Positions 1-5,257 of a DNA stretch of 5,545 nt are shown piece by piece. The notes under the pieces are model-generated. The model saw only the letters and a list, made by a program, of their open reading frames with translations, had not been told where the DNA came from and searched no databases. Source of the DNA: Verrucomicrobiales bacterium (GTDB lineage Bacteria; Verrucomicrobiota; Verrucomicrobiia; Limisphaerales; UBA1100); assembly GCA_011523245.1 (NCBI GenBank), contig WTHG01000118.1:1-5545 (forward strand), read 5' to 3'. The translations under genes were made by a program, and so were the position numbers. The first letter of the stretch is position 1; each line of letters opens with the position of its first letter.

Positions 1-26
1 GCTTTAATGTAGACTTCTTCGCTCAT
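1..26 (-). CDS. Possible start of a further minus-strand gene (partial)
   Basis: An ATG at 26-24 on the minus strand opens a frame reading MSEEVYIK before the window ends. It lies 55 bp downstream of the nitroreductase stop and runs in the same direction, so it could be the next gene of the run. No Shine-Dalgarno sequence precedes it, but the other minus-strand genes here lack one too. Eight codons are too few to name a family or to prove coding. The competing reading is a plus-strand gene ending at 140, which crosses this same stretch. Confidence 0.25.
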
Positions 27-140
27 CAACAGCGCGGGATTGTTGCGAATTTAGCTAATACTGGCGACTCGATTTTTTTAACTACTCCTGCCAATCCACA
101 AAATCCGCCAATGCCAGGCGTTCGGGTACGAAGGAATTAA
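3..140 (+). CDS. Possible 3' end of a plus-strand gene (partial, doubtful)
   Basis: Frame 3 of the plus strand stays open from the window edge to a TAA at 138-140, giving 45 residues that end in PGVRVRRN. If real, the gene would converge on the nitroreductase and overlap its last 59 bases tail to tail. Only about 26 codons lie outside the nitroreductase, and an open frame that long arises easily by chance. The codons are also more AT-rich at third positions than those of the neighbouring genes. I do not recognise the peptide. This reading conflicts with the minus-strand start at 26, and at most one of the two is likely real. Confidence 0.2.
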   Translation, partial: FNVDFFAHQQRGIVANLANTGDSIFLTTPANPQNPPMPGVRVRRN

Positions 141-756
141 CCCCCGCTGCGGGATCGGGGTGCCCGACCGACAAGCCACAAACAATCCAGCGATCGTTTG
201 ATAATCCCAAAGTGGTGCGGATCACCTCCGCATACCCCGCCACGCTGTATTGCGGGCAACTGCCCATCCCCTGCGCGGTCAGTGCGAGCATTAGGTTTTG
301 AAGAAACATGCCGGCATCTAGAAAATTGCCGCGCTCCGCGCCGGCCGGCAAATGTAGGATCATGTGCACTGGCGCGCCGAAGAAAGTGAAATTCTCCCTT
401 CCATGCGCCTTGCGGGCGGACACATCGTCACGGGCAATGCCTTTCAACTCAAACAATGCATAGCCACAGGCCCGCGCGCGTTCCATCCATTCCTCGGGTT
501 GTGGTTGCAGTGAGTAATCGTAATCTGCCTGCGGCTTGGCCCCGGCATCGTACTCGGCACACAGGGCATCGCTGAGTGCATCGCGACGGGCACCGGTGGT
601 TACAGTCACGCGCCAAGGTTGCGTGTTCTTGCCGGAAGGCGCCTGGCCGGCGGCCTGCAAAGCCGCCTCCAACACATCGCGAGAGACGGGTTCATCTGTA
701 AACGCCCGTTGACAATGTCGGGCGTGCAGCAGGGAAAGAAATTCAGCCGGGTTCAT
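82..756 (-). CDS. Nitroreductase family FMN-dependent oxidoreductase
   Basis: This 224-residue protein has the layout of the FMN-binding nitroreductase fold, nearest by eye to the PnbA/NfnB-like branch. These are soluble homodimers that use NAD(P)H to reduce nitroaromatics, quinones or related acceptors. The FMN phosphate motif is near the N-terminus (R13 and R17, in RHCQRAF), followed by APSGKNTQPW at residues 39-48. The central segment NFLDAGMFLQN (144-154) and the GMGSCPQ stretch (163-169) shape the flavin pocket. The end, GHPDP then VNSF and PER (199-213), is the usual C-terminal motif with the flavin-contacting Arg. Length is normal. The ATG at 756 lies 17 bp after the ndk stop with no clear Shine-Dalgarno, so it is probably read from the ndk transcript. 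The physiological substrate cannot be told from sequence, and no neighbouring gene suggests one. Confidence 0.9.
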   Translation of the reverse strand: MNPAEFLSLLHARHCQRAFTDEPVSRDVLEAALQAAGQAPSGKNTQPWRVTVTTGARRDALSDALCAEYDAGAKPQADYDYSLQPQPEEWMERARACGYALFELKGIARDDVSARKAHGRENFTFFGAPVHMILHLPAGAERGNFLDAGMFLQNLMLALTAQGMGSCPQYSVAGYAEVIRTTLGLSNDRWIVCGLSVGHPDPAAGVNSFVPERLALADFVDWQE

Positions 757-773
757 GACGGCTGCGTTGAAAG

Positions 774-1193
774 TTAATGCACCTCGCTGGGCTTGAAGAA
801 TCGCTCCACCTCAATCGCGGCGTTTTCCACTGAATCGGAGGCGTGGCAGATGTTCTTCATGCTGGTCGTGCCCATGTCACCCCGGATGGTGCCGACGGGG
901 GCTTGAGTGGAATCGGTCGGCCCCAGCAGTTCGCGAATGGCTGCAACGGCATTTTCGCCTTCAAGTACGAGAGCCAACACGGGGCGCGAACTCATGAACT
1001 CCACGATCTCCGGAAAGAAAGGACGATCGGCGATGTGAGCGTAATGTTCCTTGAGCAGCTCGTCAGTTAGCGCAATGAGCTTGGTGCCGCGGATTTCGAA
1101 TCCGGCTTTTTCGAACCGACCGATCACTTCGCCGGCATGGTGGCCGTCGAGACAGTCGGGTTTCAGCAAAATCAGGGAGCGTTCAATGGCCAT
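774..1193 (-). CDS. ndk: Nucleoside diphosphate kinase
   Basis: Ndk moves the gamma-phosphate of ATP onto other (deoxy)nucleoside diphosphates through a phosphohistidine, keeping cytosolic NTP pools balanced. The 139-residue length is standard. Visible active-site residues are K11 in LLKPD, Y51, the RPFF motif at 57-60, R87, T93, R104 in GTIRGD, N114, and the catalytic H117 in NICHASDS with S119 and D120. The common bacterial form around the histidine is NAVHGSDS. Here it is NICHASDS, preceded by GDMGTTSMK instead of ADFADSIDA, with the same spacing, so this looks like a clade variant and not a defect. The start follows a run of seven T with no Shine-Dalgarno. It lies 73 bp after trpE and 17 bp before the nitroreductase, an arrangement consistent with co-transcription. 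Confidence 0.97.
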   Translation of the reverse strand: MAIERSLILLKPDCLDGHHAGEVIGRFEKAGFEIRGTKLIALTDELLKEHYAHIADRPFFPEIVEFMSSRPVLALVLEGENAVAAIRELLGPTDSTQAPVGTIRGDMGTTSMKNICHASDSVENAAIEVERFFKPSEVH

Positions 1194-1235
1194 AAAAAAA
1201 TCTTGGTGAAGGGCGGAGCAATTAAGCAGGTTTTG

Positions 1236-1257
1236 ACTTCCGGTGCAATGCGGAAGT
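1236..1257 (-). other. Hairpin in the trpE-ndk spacer
   Basis: A perfect 7-bp inverted repeat (ACTTCCG / CGGAAGT) with an 8-base loop starts 10 bases after the trpE stop in the direction of transcription. It is followed by CAAAACC and not by a run of T, so it does not fit an intrinsic terminator. It could be an RNA stability or processing element between trpE and ndk, or a chance repeat. Confidence 0.4.
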
Positions 1258-1266
1258 GAGGCACGC

Positions 1267-2799
1267 CTAGCCGCTGATGGAATGCTCTGCCAAGGCCACG
1301 GCTTTGATCATGGCTTTGGCTTTGTTGACCGTTTCCTGAAATTCGGCTTCGGGAACAGAATCGTTGACCCAACCGCCGCCGGCTTGGACGTAGGCTTTGC
1401 CGTCCTTGAGCATGGCGGTGCGGATGGTGATACAGCAGTCGAGGTTGCCGTTGAAACTGAAATAGCCGACCGTGCCGCCGTAAGGGCCGCGGGTAGTTTG
1501 CTCAAATTCGCTGATGATCTGCATGGCACGGATCTTTGGCGCACCGGTGAGAGTGCCGGCGGGAAAGGTGGTGCGCAGGAGATCGTATGGCGTCTTGTCC
1601 GCGCAAAGCTGGCCGGTGACGCTGCTGACGATGTGCATCACGTGGCTGTAGCGCTCAATGACCATCAGATCGGCCACCTGCACGCTGCCGTACTCGCACA
1701 CACGACCGATGTCGTTGCGGGCTAGATCCACGAGCATGACGTGTTCGGCGCGTTCTTTCGGATCAGCGAGTAGATCCTTTTCGTGCGCCACATCTTCTTC
1801 CGCGGTTTTGCCGCGTGGTCGTGTTCCAGCAATGGGGCGGATTTGCACTTGTCCTTCCTCGCTGCGCACATGGATTTCTGGCGAAGCGCCCACAAGTGAA
1901 AAGCCATCGAGCTCCAGCAAGAACATGTAGGGCGAGGGGTTGATGGAACGCACGGCTCGATAGACATCGAGCGGGTCGGCCTTCACCTCGGTGGAGAAGC
2001 GTTGCGAGCCGACCACCTGGATGATGTCACCCGCCCGGATGTATTCCTTGCTCTTGGCGACATTGGCGAGGAATGCATCCTTCTCCATGTTGGATTCGAA
2101 CGACACCGCGGGCGGTTCGGCCGCGAGCGACACCGGCCGGTGCTTCAAGGGTTGCTCAAGCAACGACACGAGCCGCTCGACTTCCTCTACCGCATCGTCG
2201 TAGGCGTCCTCCGGATTAGCGCCGTCCTCGATGATGGCGTTCACGAGAATGGTCACCGTCTGCCGCACGCGATCGAAGATGAGCAGTTCATCGGCGATCA
2301 GAAAATACATCGCGGGAGTGCTCAGCTCATCCTTGGGCGGCCGCGGCACCACCGGCTCCACGTCATGAATAAATTCGTACCCCACAAAACCCATCGCGCC
2401 GCCGGTAAACCGCGGCAGCCCCGGCAGATCCACAGCACGATACCGACCCAGTACACGCTCCACCACTTCCAGCCCGTCGCGCACATGCTGCTCGCCCGGC
2501 TCGCGACTCACAGTGTAGGTGGCCGTCACCTTACCGCCCTCCACCACCTGCACCTGATCGCCATCCTGCCGAATGATCCCGCGCGGATTACAGCCCACAA
2601 ACGAGTACCGGCTCAAGTGTTCGCCGCCCTCCACGCTCTCGCACAGAAACGCCTCGCCGTCCGAACGAATTTTGCGATAGGCCGAAAGCGGTGTCTCGAA
2701 ATCCGCCAAAATCTCTCGGTACACTGGGATCAAATTCCCCTCTTGCGCGTGCTCCAAAAACGCCTCGCGCGAGGGGGTAATGTGCGAAACTTCACTCAC
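1267..2799 (-). CDS. trpE: Anthranilate synthase component I
   Basis: TrpE converts chorismate to anthranilate with ammonia supplied by the TrpG glutamine amidotransferase, the first committed step of tryptophan synthesis. At 510 residues it is full length. The N-terminal domain carries the regulatory segment FLCESVEGGEHLSRYSFVG (51-69), the usual tryptophan-feedback region; the common form is LLES, so Leu is Cys here. The C-terminal chorismate-binding domain shows GSQRFS (264-269), SPEIHVR (306-312), PIAGTRPRG (322-330) with the Ala typical of TrpE over isochorismate synthases, the acidic/basic run HEKDLLADPKERAEHVMLVDLARND (339-363), FPAGTLTGAPK (412-422), GGTVGYFSFNG (441-451) and QAGGGWVNDSVPEAEFQE (472-489). 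In that last block VADS, the usual form, is VNDS. It starts with GTG overlapping the hisI stop as GTGA, which points to translational coupling. TrpG is not in the window. PabB is less likely given the regulatory segment. Confidence 0.95.
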   Translation of the reverse strand: MSEVSHITPSREAFLEHAQEGNLIPVYREILADFETPLSAYRKIRSDGEAFLCESVEGGEHLSRYSFVGCNPRGIIRQDGDQVQVVEGGKVTATYTVSREPGEQHVRDGLEVVERVLGRYRAVDLPGLPRFTGGAMGFVGYEFIHDVEPVVPRPPKDELSTPAMYFLIADELLIFDRVRQTVTILVNAIIEDGANPEDAYDDAVEEVERLVSLLEQPLKHRPVSLAAEPPAVSFESNMEKDAFLANVAKSKEYIRAGDIIQVVGSQRFSTEVKADPLDVYRAVRSINPSPYMFLLELDGFSLVGASPEIHVRSEEGQVQIRPIAGTRPRGKTAEEDVAHEKDLLADPKERAEHVMLVDLARNDIGRVCEYGSVQVADLMVIERYSHVMHIVSSVTGQLCADKTPYDLLRTTFPAGTLTGAPKIRAMQIISEFEQTTRGPYGGTVGYFSFNGNLDCCITIRTAMLKDGKAYVQAGGGWVNDSVPEAEFQETVNKAKAMIKAVALAEHSISG

Positions 2800-3182
2800 G
2801 ACTTTTTGCCATACAATTCCTCAGGATCCACCAACCGTTCCTCGGTCACCACCCCGGCATCCTCTTTTACACTACGAAAGAAACAACTCTTGTAGCCTTC
2901 ATGACAGGCTGCCCCGATCTGCTCCACCTGAATCAACAACGTGTCGCCATCGCAATCGTAGGCCACATCCTTCACCTGTTGGGTGTTGCCGCTGCTCTCT
3001 CCTTTCATCCAATACTTCTGCCGACTGCGGCTCCAGAAATGCGTCTTTCCCGTCTCGATGGTATCACGAATTGAATCTGCATTCATCCACGCCATCATCA
3101 ACACTCGGCCTGTCCCTTCCTCTTGGATAATCGCCGGGATTAAGCCGTCGTCATTAAATTTCAAATTATTGATAAAGGACAT
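2796..3182 (-). CDS. hisI: Phosphoribosyl-AMP cyclohydrolase
   Basis: HisI hydrolyses the adenine ring of phosphoribosyl-AMP, the third step of histidine synthesis, in the cytosol using zinc and magnesium. The 128-residue protein is the monofunctional form, with no HisE pyrophosphohydrolase domain fused behind it. Diagnostic segments are LMMAWMN (28-34), THFWSRSRQKYWMKGESSGN (47-66) and the metal sites: YDCDGD (75-80, with D76, D78 and D80 for magnesium and C77 for zinc), AACHEG (C93) and KSCFF (C100). All three zinc cysteines are present. The ATG at 3182 has no clear Shine-Dalgarno, and its leader is occupied by a short repeat. The stop overlaps the trpE GTG by 4 bases. HisF lies 42 bp upstream, so two histidine genes sit together and feed directly into trpE. 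Confidence 0.96.
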   Translation of the reverse strand: MSFINNLKFNDDGLIPAIIQEEGTGRVLMMAWMNADSIRDTIETGKTHFWSRSRQKYWMKGESSGNTQQVKDVAYDCDGDTLLIQVEQIGAACHEGYKSCFFRSVKEDAGVVTEERLVDPEELYGKKS

Positions 3183-3190
3183 GGGCGGAA

Positions 3191-3222
3191 CTTAACCACA
3201 GAGGCACGGGGAGCACACGGAA
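3191..3222. repeat. Short degenerate intergenic repeat between hisF and hisI
   Basis: Nearly the whole 42-bp hisF-hisI spacer consists of three imperfect 8-9 bp units: CACAGAGG (3197-3204), CACGGGGAG (3205-3213) and CACACGGAA (3214-3222), preceded by CTTAAC. From memory this matches a short dispersed sequence (ACCACAGAG-CAC-GAG type) common in intergenic regions of environmental bacteria, including Planctomycetes and Verrucomicrobia. I could not check this. It sits just upstream of the hisI start, with the end of the repeat 8 bases from the ATG. Confidence 0.55.
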
Positions 3223-3224
3223 AA

Positions 3225-4001
3225 TCAAACCACCCGCACGGGAATCTCGGCTTGGGCGAGATGCGATTTCACATCAGCCACGGTGTATTCGCCAAAGTGA
3301 AAAATGCTGGCGGCAAGGACGGCATCGGCTTGGCCCTGTTTGAGGACATCCACCATGTGATCGAGATTGCCCGCGCCGCCGCTGGCCACCACGGGTACGC
3401 CGACATTCTCGCTGATGCGGCGGGTGATCTCGATGTCGTAACCCGCCTTGGTGCCGTCGGCATCGATGCTGTTTAACACAATCTCTCCCGCTCCGAGTGC
3501 CACTGCTTCCTTCGCCCATTCAATGGCGTCCAGCCCGGCTTCAATGCGGCCGCCGTGGGTAAACACGCGCCATTCCTCATCGTCGGTCTTCTTGGCGTCG
3601 ATACTTACCACGATGCATTGGCTGCCAAATTTTTCGGCACCCTCGCGAATGAGCGGCGGGGTGGCGATAGCAGAGGAATTGATGCTCACCTTGTCCGCGC
3701 CAGCCTTAAGCATCGTGCCCATGTCCTCCACGGTGCGAATACCGCCACCAACCGTAAGGGGCATGAAACACTGGTCGCCGGCACGCTCGATCACATCCAC
3801 GATCGTCTTACGCTCATGGGCGCTGGCGGTTATGTCGAAGAAGACCATCTCATCAGCGCCCTGCCGATTGTATTCTAGCGCTAGCTCGACCGGATCACCG
3901 ACATTGCGCAACTCACCCGCCTCAGCCTTGCCGAACTGCACCCCACGTGTCACCTGTCCATCATGAACATCGAGACACGGAATGACACGTTTGGCTAACA
4001 T
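3225..4001 (-). CDS. hisF: Imidazole glycerol phosphate synthase, cyclase subunit
   Basis: HisF uses ammonia from the HisH glutaminase to turn PRFAR into imidazole glycerol phosphate and AICAR, linking histidine and purine synthesis. The 258-residue (beta/alpha)8 barrel keeps both catalytic aspartates, D11 in IPCLD and D135 in VSIDA. The phosphate-binding segments GGGIRT (85-90), SINSSA (106-111), SGGAG (207-211) and AASIFHFGE (230-238) are present, as is DITAS (56-60). The frame is open a further 58 codons upstream. The start was placed at 4001 because MLAKRVIPCLD is the family N-terminus and the extension crosses the divergent gene. Compared with Thermotoga maritima HisF as I recall it, the beta1-alpha1 loop has about five extra residues (GKAEAGELRN region, 24-33), and the conserved loop Lys19 is Arg. 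HisH and HisA are not in the window. The enzyme is probably functional. Confidence 0.97.
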   Translation of the reverse strand: MLAKRVIPCLDVHDGQVTRGVQFGKAEAGELRNVGDPVELALEYNRQGADEMVFFDITASAHERKTIVDVIERAGDQCFMPLTVGGGIRTVEDMGTMLKAGADKVSINSSAIATPPLIREGAEKFGSQCIVVSIDAKKTDDEEWRVFTHGGRIEAGLDAIEWAKEAVALGAGEIVLNSIDADGTKAGYDIEITRRISENVGVPVVASGGAGNLDHMVDVLKQGQADAVLAASIFHFGEYTVADVKSHLAQAEIPVRVV

Positions 4002-4117
4002 TAGCTTTTCGGGACGGGAGACTAGCCGCGGGTTGAGGCGGCCACGAGTGAAAAAGTTTTTTGTACGTATACATACAATATTATTGCCAAGGTGCGCTGC
4101 GGGCGTAGACTTGAGCC
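4002..4117. promoter_or_regulatory. Divergent promoter region between hisF and the secreted-protein gene
   Basis: This 116-bp gap must hold the start signals for both directions. The stretch 4051-4085 is clearly AT-rich compared with its surroundings. TACAAT (4074-4079) and TATTAT (4079-4084) each resemble a plus-strand -10 box, but no good -35 lies at the right distance. TTGGCA, read leftward from 4090, could be a minus-strand -35 without a convincing -10. On the hisF side, a small hairpin (GCCGC 4025-4029 with GCGGC 4038-4042) lies in the leader. Neither hisF nor the plus-strand gene has a clear Shine-Dalgarno here. Confidence 0.5.
4062..4077. promoter_or_regulatory. 16-bp near-palindrome, possible operator
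   Basis: TGTACGTATACATACA matches its own reverse complement at 14 of 16 positions (TGTA-N8-TACA, broken only at 4066 and 4073). It overlaps the TACAAT box and lies 40 bp before the plus-strand start and 61 bp before hisF. That form and position suit binding by a dimeric repressor or activator. The regulator is unknown, and AT-rich promoter DNA can give such symmetry by chance. Confidence 0.35.
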
Positions 4118-4513
4118 ATGAAGAGGTTCGCAGGCCTGTTGTTGGCATTGAGTTTGGCCCCCCAACTTTCCTCACAAATTTTTGGTCCCGGTGTGATTCA
4201 CACCGGTCAGGGCGCGCCGATTAAGATTATCGCCCCCAGCACACCGCATGGAGCTCCGGCTACCACGGTGATTATCAATCCGCCAGCACCGCAAGTGTCC
4301 GTGATGCAACCGCAATATGGTGGATACAACTATCCGTACCAACCTTTCCACACGCACACACAGCGCGGTTTACCCATGCATTCCATGTCCATGACTCCCG
4401 GCAGTATGTATGCACGACCGATGTATGTGCGCCCGACACTCGGTTCCATGATAATTATCACGCCACCTATGGTGGATTCCATGATGCCAGCACGCACGAT
4501 TTTTGGACGTTGA
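4118..4513 (+). CDS. Small secreted Met/Pro-rich protein of unknown function
   Basis: I do not recognise this 131-residue protein. It begins with a signal peptide (K2, R3, then a Leu-rich core FAGLLLALSLA), with cleavage likely near residues 19-20, so it is probably exported to the periplasm or outer surface. The mature part is low complexity. Residues 30-62 are rich in Pro, Ala and Ile. Residues 63-123 hold ten Met (63, 87, 90, 92, 97, 102, 111, 118, 122, 123), with a Tyr/His patch QYGGYNYPYQPFHTHTQ (66-82) and MHSMSM at 87-92. There is no Cys and no transmembrane segment after the signal. It ends IFGR, as the next gene product ends LFGR. Translation is supported by the signal peptide, the unbroken frame and the terminator just after the stop. 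Metal (copper) binding through Met and His is a guess. No clear ribosome binding site precedes the ATG. Confidence 0.8.
   Translation: MKRFAGLLLALSLAPQLSSQIFGPGVIHTGQGAPIKIIAPSTPHGAPATTVIINPPAPQVSVMQPQYGGYNYPYQPFHTHTQRGLPMHSMSMTPGSMYARPMYVRPTLGSMIIITPPMVDSMMPARTIFGR
4406..4435 (+). repeat. 15-bp tandem duplication encoding MYxRP twice
   Basis: Two adjacent 15-bp units, ATGTATGCACGACCG and ATGTATGTGCGCCCG, agree at 12 of 15 bases. In frame they encode MYARP and MYVRP, residues 97-106 of the Met-rich secreted protein. The differences look like old in-frame duplication followed by drift. The repeat adds to the protein's Met content. Confidence 0.7.
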
Positions 4514-4537
4514 CCGGGAAAAAACAATTTTCCATCG

Positions 4538-4573
4538 AAAACCGCCGTTTTTTTTGACAAACGGCGGTTTTTT
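4538..4573 (+). terminator. Intrinsic terminator after the Met-rich secreted-protein gene
   Basis: A perfect 13-bp stem (4538-4550 with 4559-4571, core ACCGCCGT/ACGGCGGT) encloses an 8-base loop and runs into six T (4568-4573). It begins 24 bases after the stop at 4513. It separates the first plus-strand gene from the glycine-zipper gene, which therefore needs its own promoter in 4574-4644. I see no convincing -35/-10 pair there, though TATGCT at 4591-4596 is a possible -10. Confidence 0.9.
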
Positions 4574-4627
4574 CGTTTTCCGGCACGGACTATGCTGTGA
4601 ATAACCTGTTAACAAACACATAAATCC

Positions 4628-4636
4628 AAGGAAGGA
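4628..4636 (+). promoter_or_regulatory. Ribosome binding site that decides the glycine-zipper gene start
   Basis: AAGGAAGGA ends 8 bases before the ATG at 4645 and only 2 bases before the in-frame GTG at 4639. The spacing favours the ATG, which also gives a cleaner signal peptide beginning MKK. Confidence 0.75.
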
Positions 4637-4644
4637 CTGTGTTA

Positions 4645-5220
4645 ATGAAGAAAATCGTATTTTTTACCGTTGTTGCGTTCACCTGCGAGGTGCAGGCGCA
4701 GAATCTCTTTAGCCCCTTTCGCGGCTTGGCGTTTCCGCGCCTGAACGCTGCGGGCATTCCCAATCCCCAACAACCACAGCCGGCACCATCGCCCGGGCCT
4801 CAAACCCGCGGGCCGGTAAGTCCCAGCGCTGTGGCGGTCGGTACCGCGGTGGGCGGGGTAATTGGGTCCAACAGCCAAAAAAGCGCCGAAGGCGCGGCGA
4901 TTGGCGGTGCTGTGGGGCTGTTGATAGGCCAGATGCTGGATAATAAAGCCGCGAAAAAAGCCCAGCAACGGGCGCAAACGGCCAACCCTCAACAAACTCT
5001 CCCGCAAGGTCCTGTGACTGCTGGCGCGCCGCAAATTGATCCGGTGACTGGGTTGCCCATTGATCCTAATGCCGCAGCCCCCGCCACACCGCCAGCCATT
5101 GATCCGGCCACAGGATTGCCGGTGGACGTGGGAGGTCCATCGCCCACGGCTGTACCGATTCCGGCAGTTCGTCAGGCACTGACACCCCGCCAGCGGGTAA
5201 ACAAGCTTTTCGGACGTTGA
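4645..5220 (+). CDS. Secreted glycine-zipper protein
   Basis: The 191-residue product has a signal peptide (MKKIVFFTVVAF core, cleavage after VQA at residue 18). A Pro/Gln-rich linker (36-60) follows, then a glycine-zipper segment at about 61-98: GTAVGGVIG, a short polar turn SNSQKSAEG, then GAAIGGAVGLLIGQML. This two-hairpin GxxxG pattern is that of the Gly-zipper/YMGG envelope proteins, which insert in or associate with membranes and can oligomerise. A basic, Ala/Gln-rich helix (KAAKKAQQRAQ, 101-111) comes next, then a Pro-rich region with two IDPxTGLPxD repeats (131-140, 152-161), and a basic tail ending in LFGR. Start choice rests on the strong ribosome binding site; a GTG two codons earlier is the alternative. 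It lies 37 bp before the LpoB-like gene with no terminator between, so the two are probably one operon. The exact function is unknown. Confidence 0.85.
   Translation: MKKIVFFTVVAFTCEVQAQNLFSPFRGLAFPRLNAAGIPNPQQPQPAPSPGPQTRGPVSPSAVAVGTAVGGVIGSNSQKSAEGAAIGGAVGLLIGQMLDNKAAKKAQQRAQTANPQQTLPQGPVTAGAPQIDPVTGLPIDPNAAAPATPPAIDPATGLPVDVGGPSPTAVPIPAVRQALTPRQRVNKLFGR
5035..5127 (+). repeat. Two IDPxTGLP[IV]D repeats in the glycine-zipper gene
   Basis: The 30-bp units at 5035-5064 and 5098-5127 encode IDPVTGLPID and IDPATGLPVD, with starts 63 bp apart. Most of the base differences are at third codon positions, which suggests the peptide is being kept. The spacer between them is Ala/Pro-rich. The role of the repeat is not known. 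Confidence 0.75.
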
Positions 5221-5244
5221 GTATTTTGCCATTCTTCTCCGTCT

Positions 5245-5251
5245 AAAAGGA
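5245..5251 (+). promoter_or_regulatory. Ribosome binding site of the LpoB-like gene
   Basis: AAAAGGA lies 6 bases before the ATG at 5258 and supports that start. The same start places a lipoprotein-type cysteine at residue 19. Confidence 0.7.
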
Positions 5252-5257
5252 ATAGCC

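Noticed and set aside
1236..1257. Intrinsic terminator for trpE
   Set aside because: The stem is followed by CAAAACC on the transcribed strand, with no T run.
1243..1725. 160-codon plus-strand open frame opposite trpE
   Set aside because: It is opposite the most conserved part of TrpE and has no motif of its own.
2002..2895. 297-codon plus-strand open frame opposite trpE and hisI
   Set aside because: It lies antisense to two genes with complete family motifs, is rich in His and Arg as expected of a shadow frame, and has no recognisable domain.
3448..3966. 172-codon plus-strand open frame opposite hisF
   Set aside because: Ser/Pro-rich antisense shadow of the HisF barrel, with no domain or start signal.
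4002..4175. 58-residue N-terminal extension of HisF
   Set aside because: The family N-terminus MLAKRVIPCLD begins at 4001, and the extension would cover the promoter region and overlap the divergent gene.
4118..4513. Lipoprotein or outer-membrane barrel reading of the Met-rich protein
   Set aside because: There is no Cys for lipidation, no alternating strand pattern, and the terminal residue is Arg instead of an aromatic.
4639..4644. GTG start two codons before the glycine-zipper ATG
   Set aside because: Only 2 bases separate it from the ribosome binding site, while the ATG at 4645 has an 8-base spacing.
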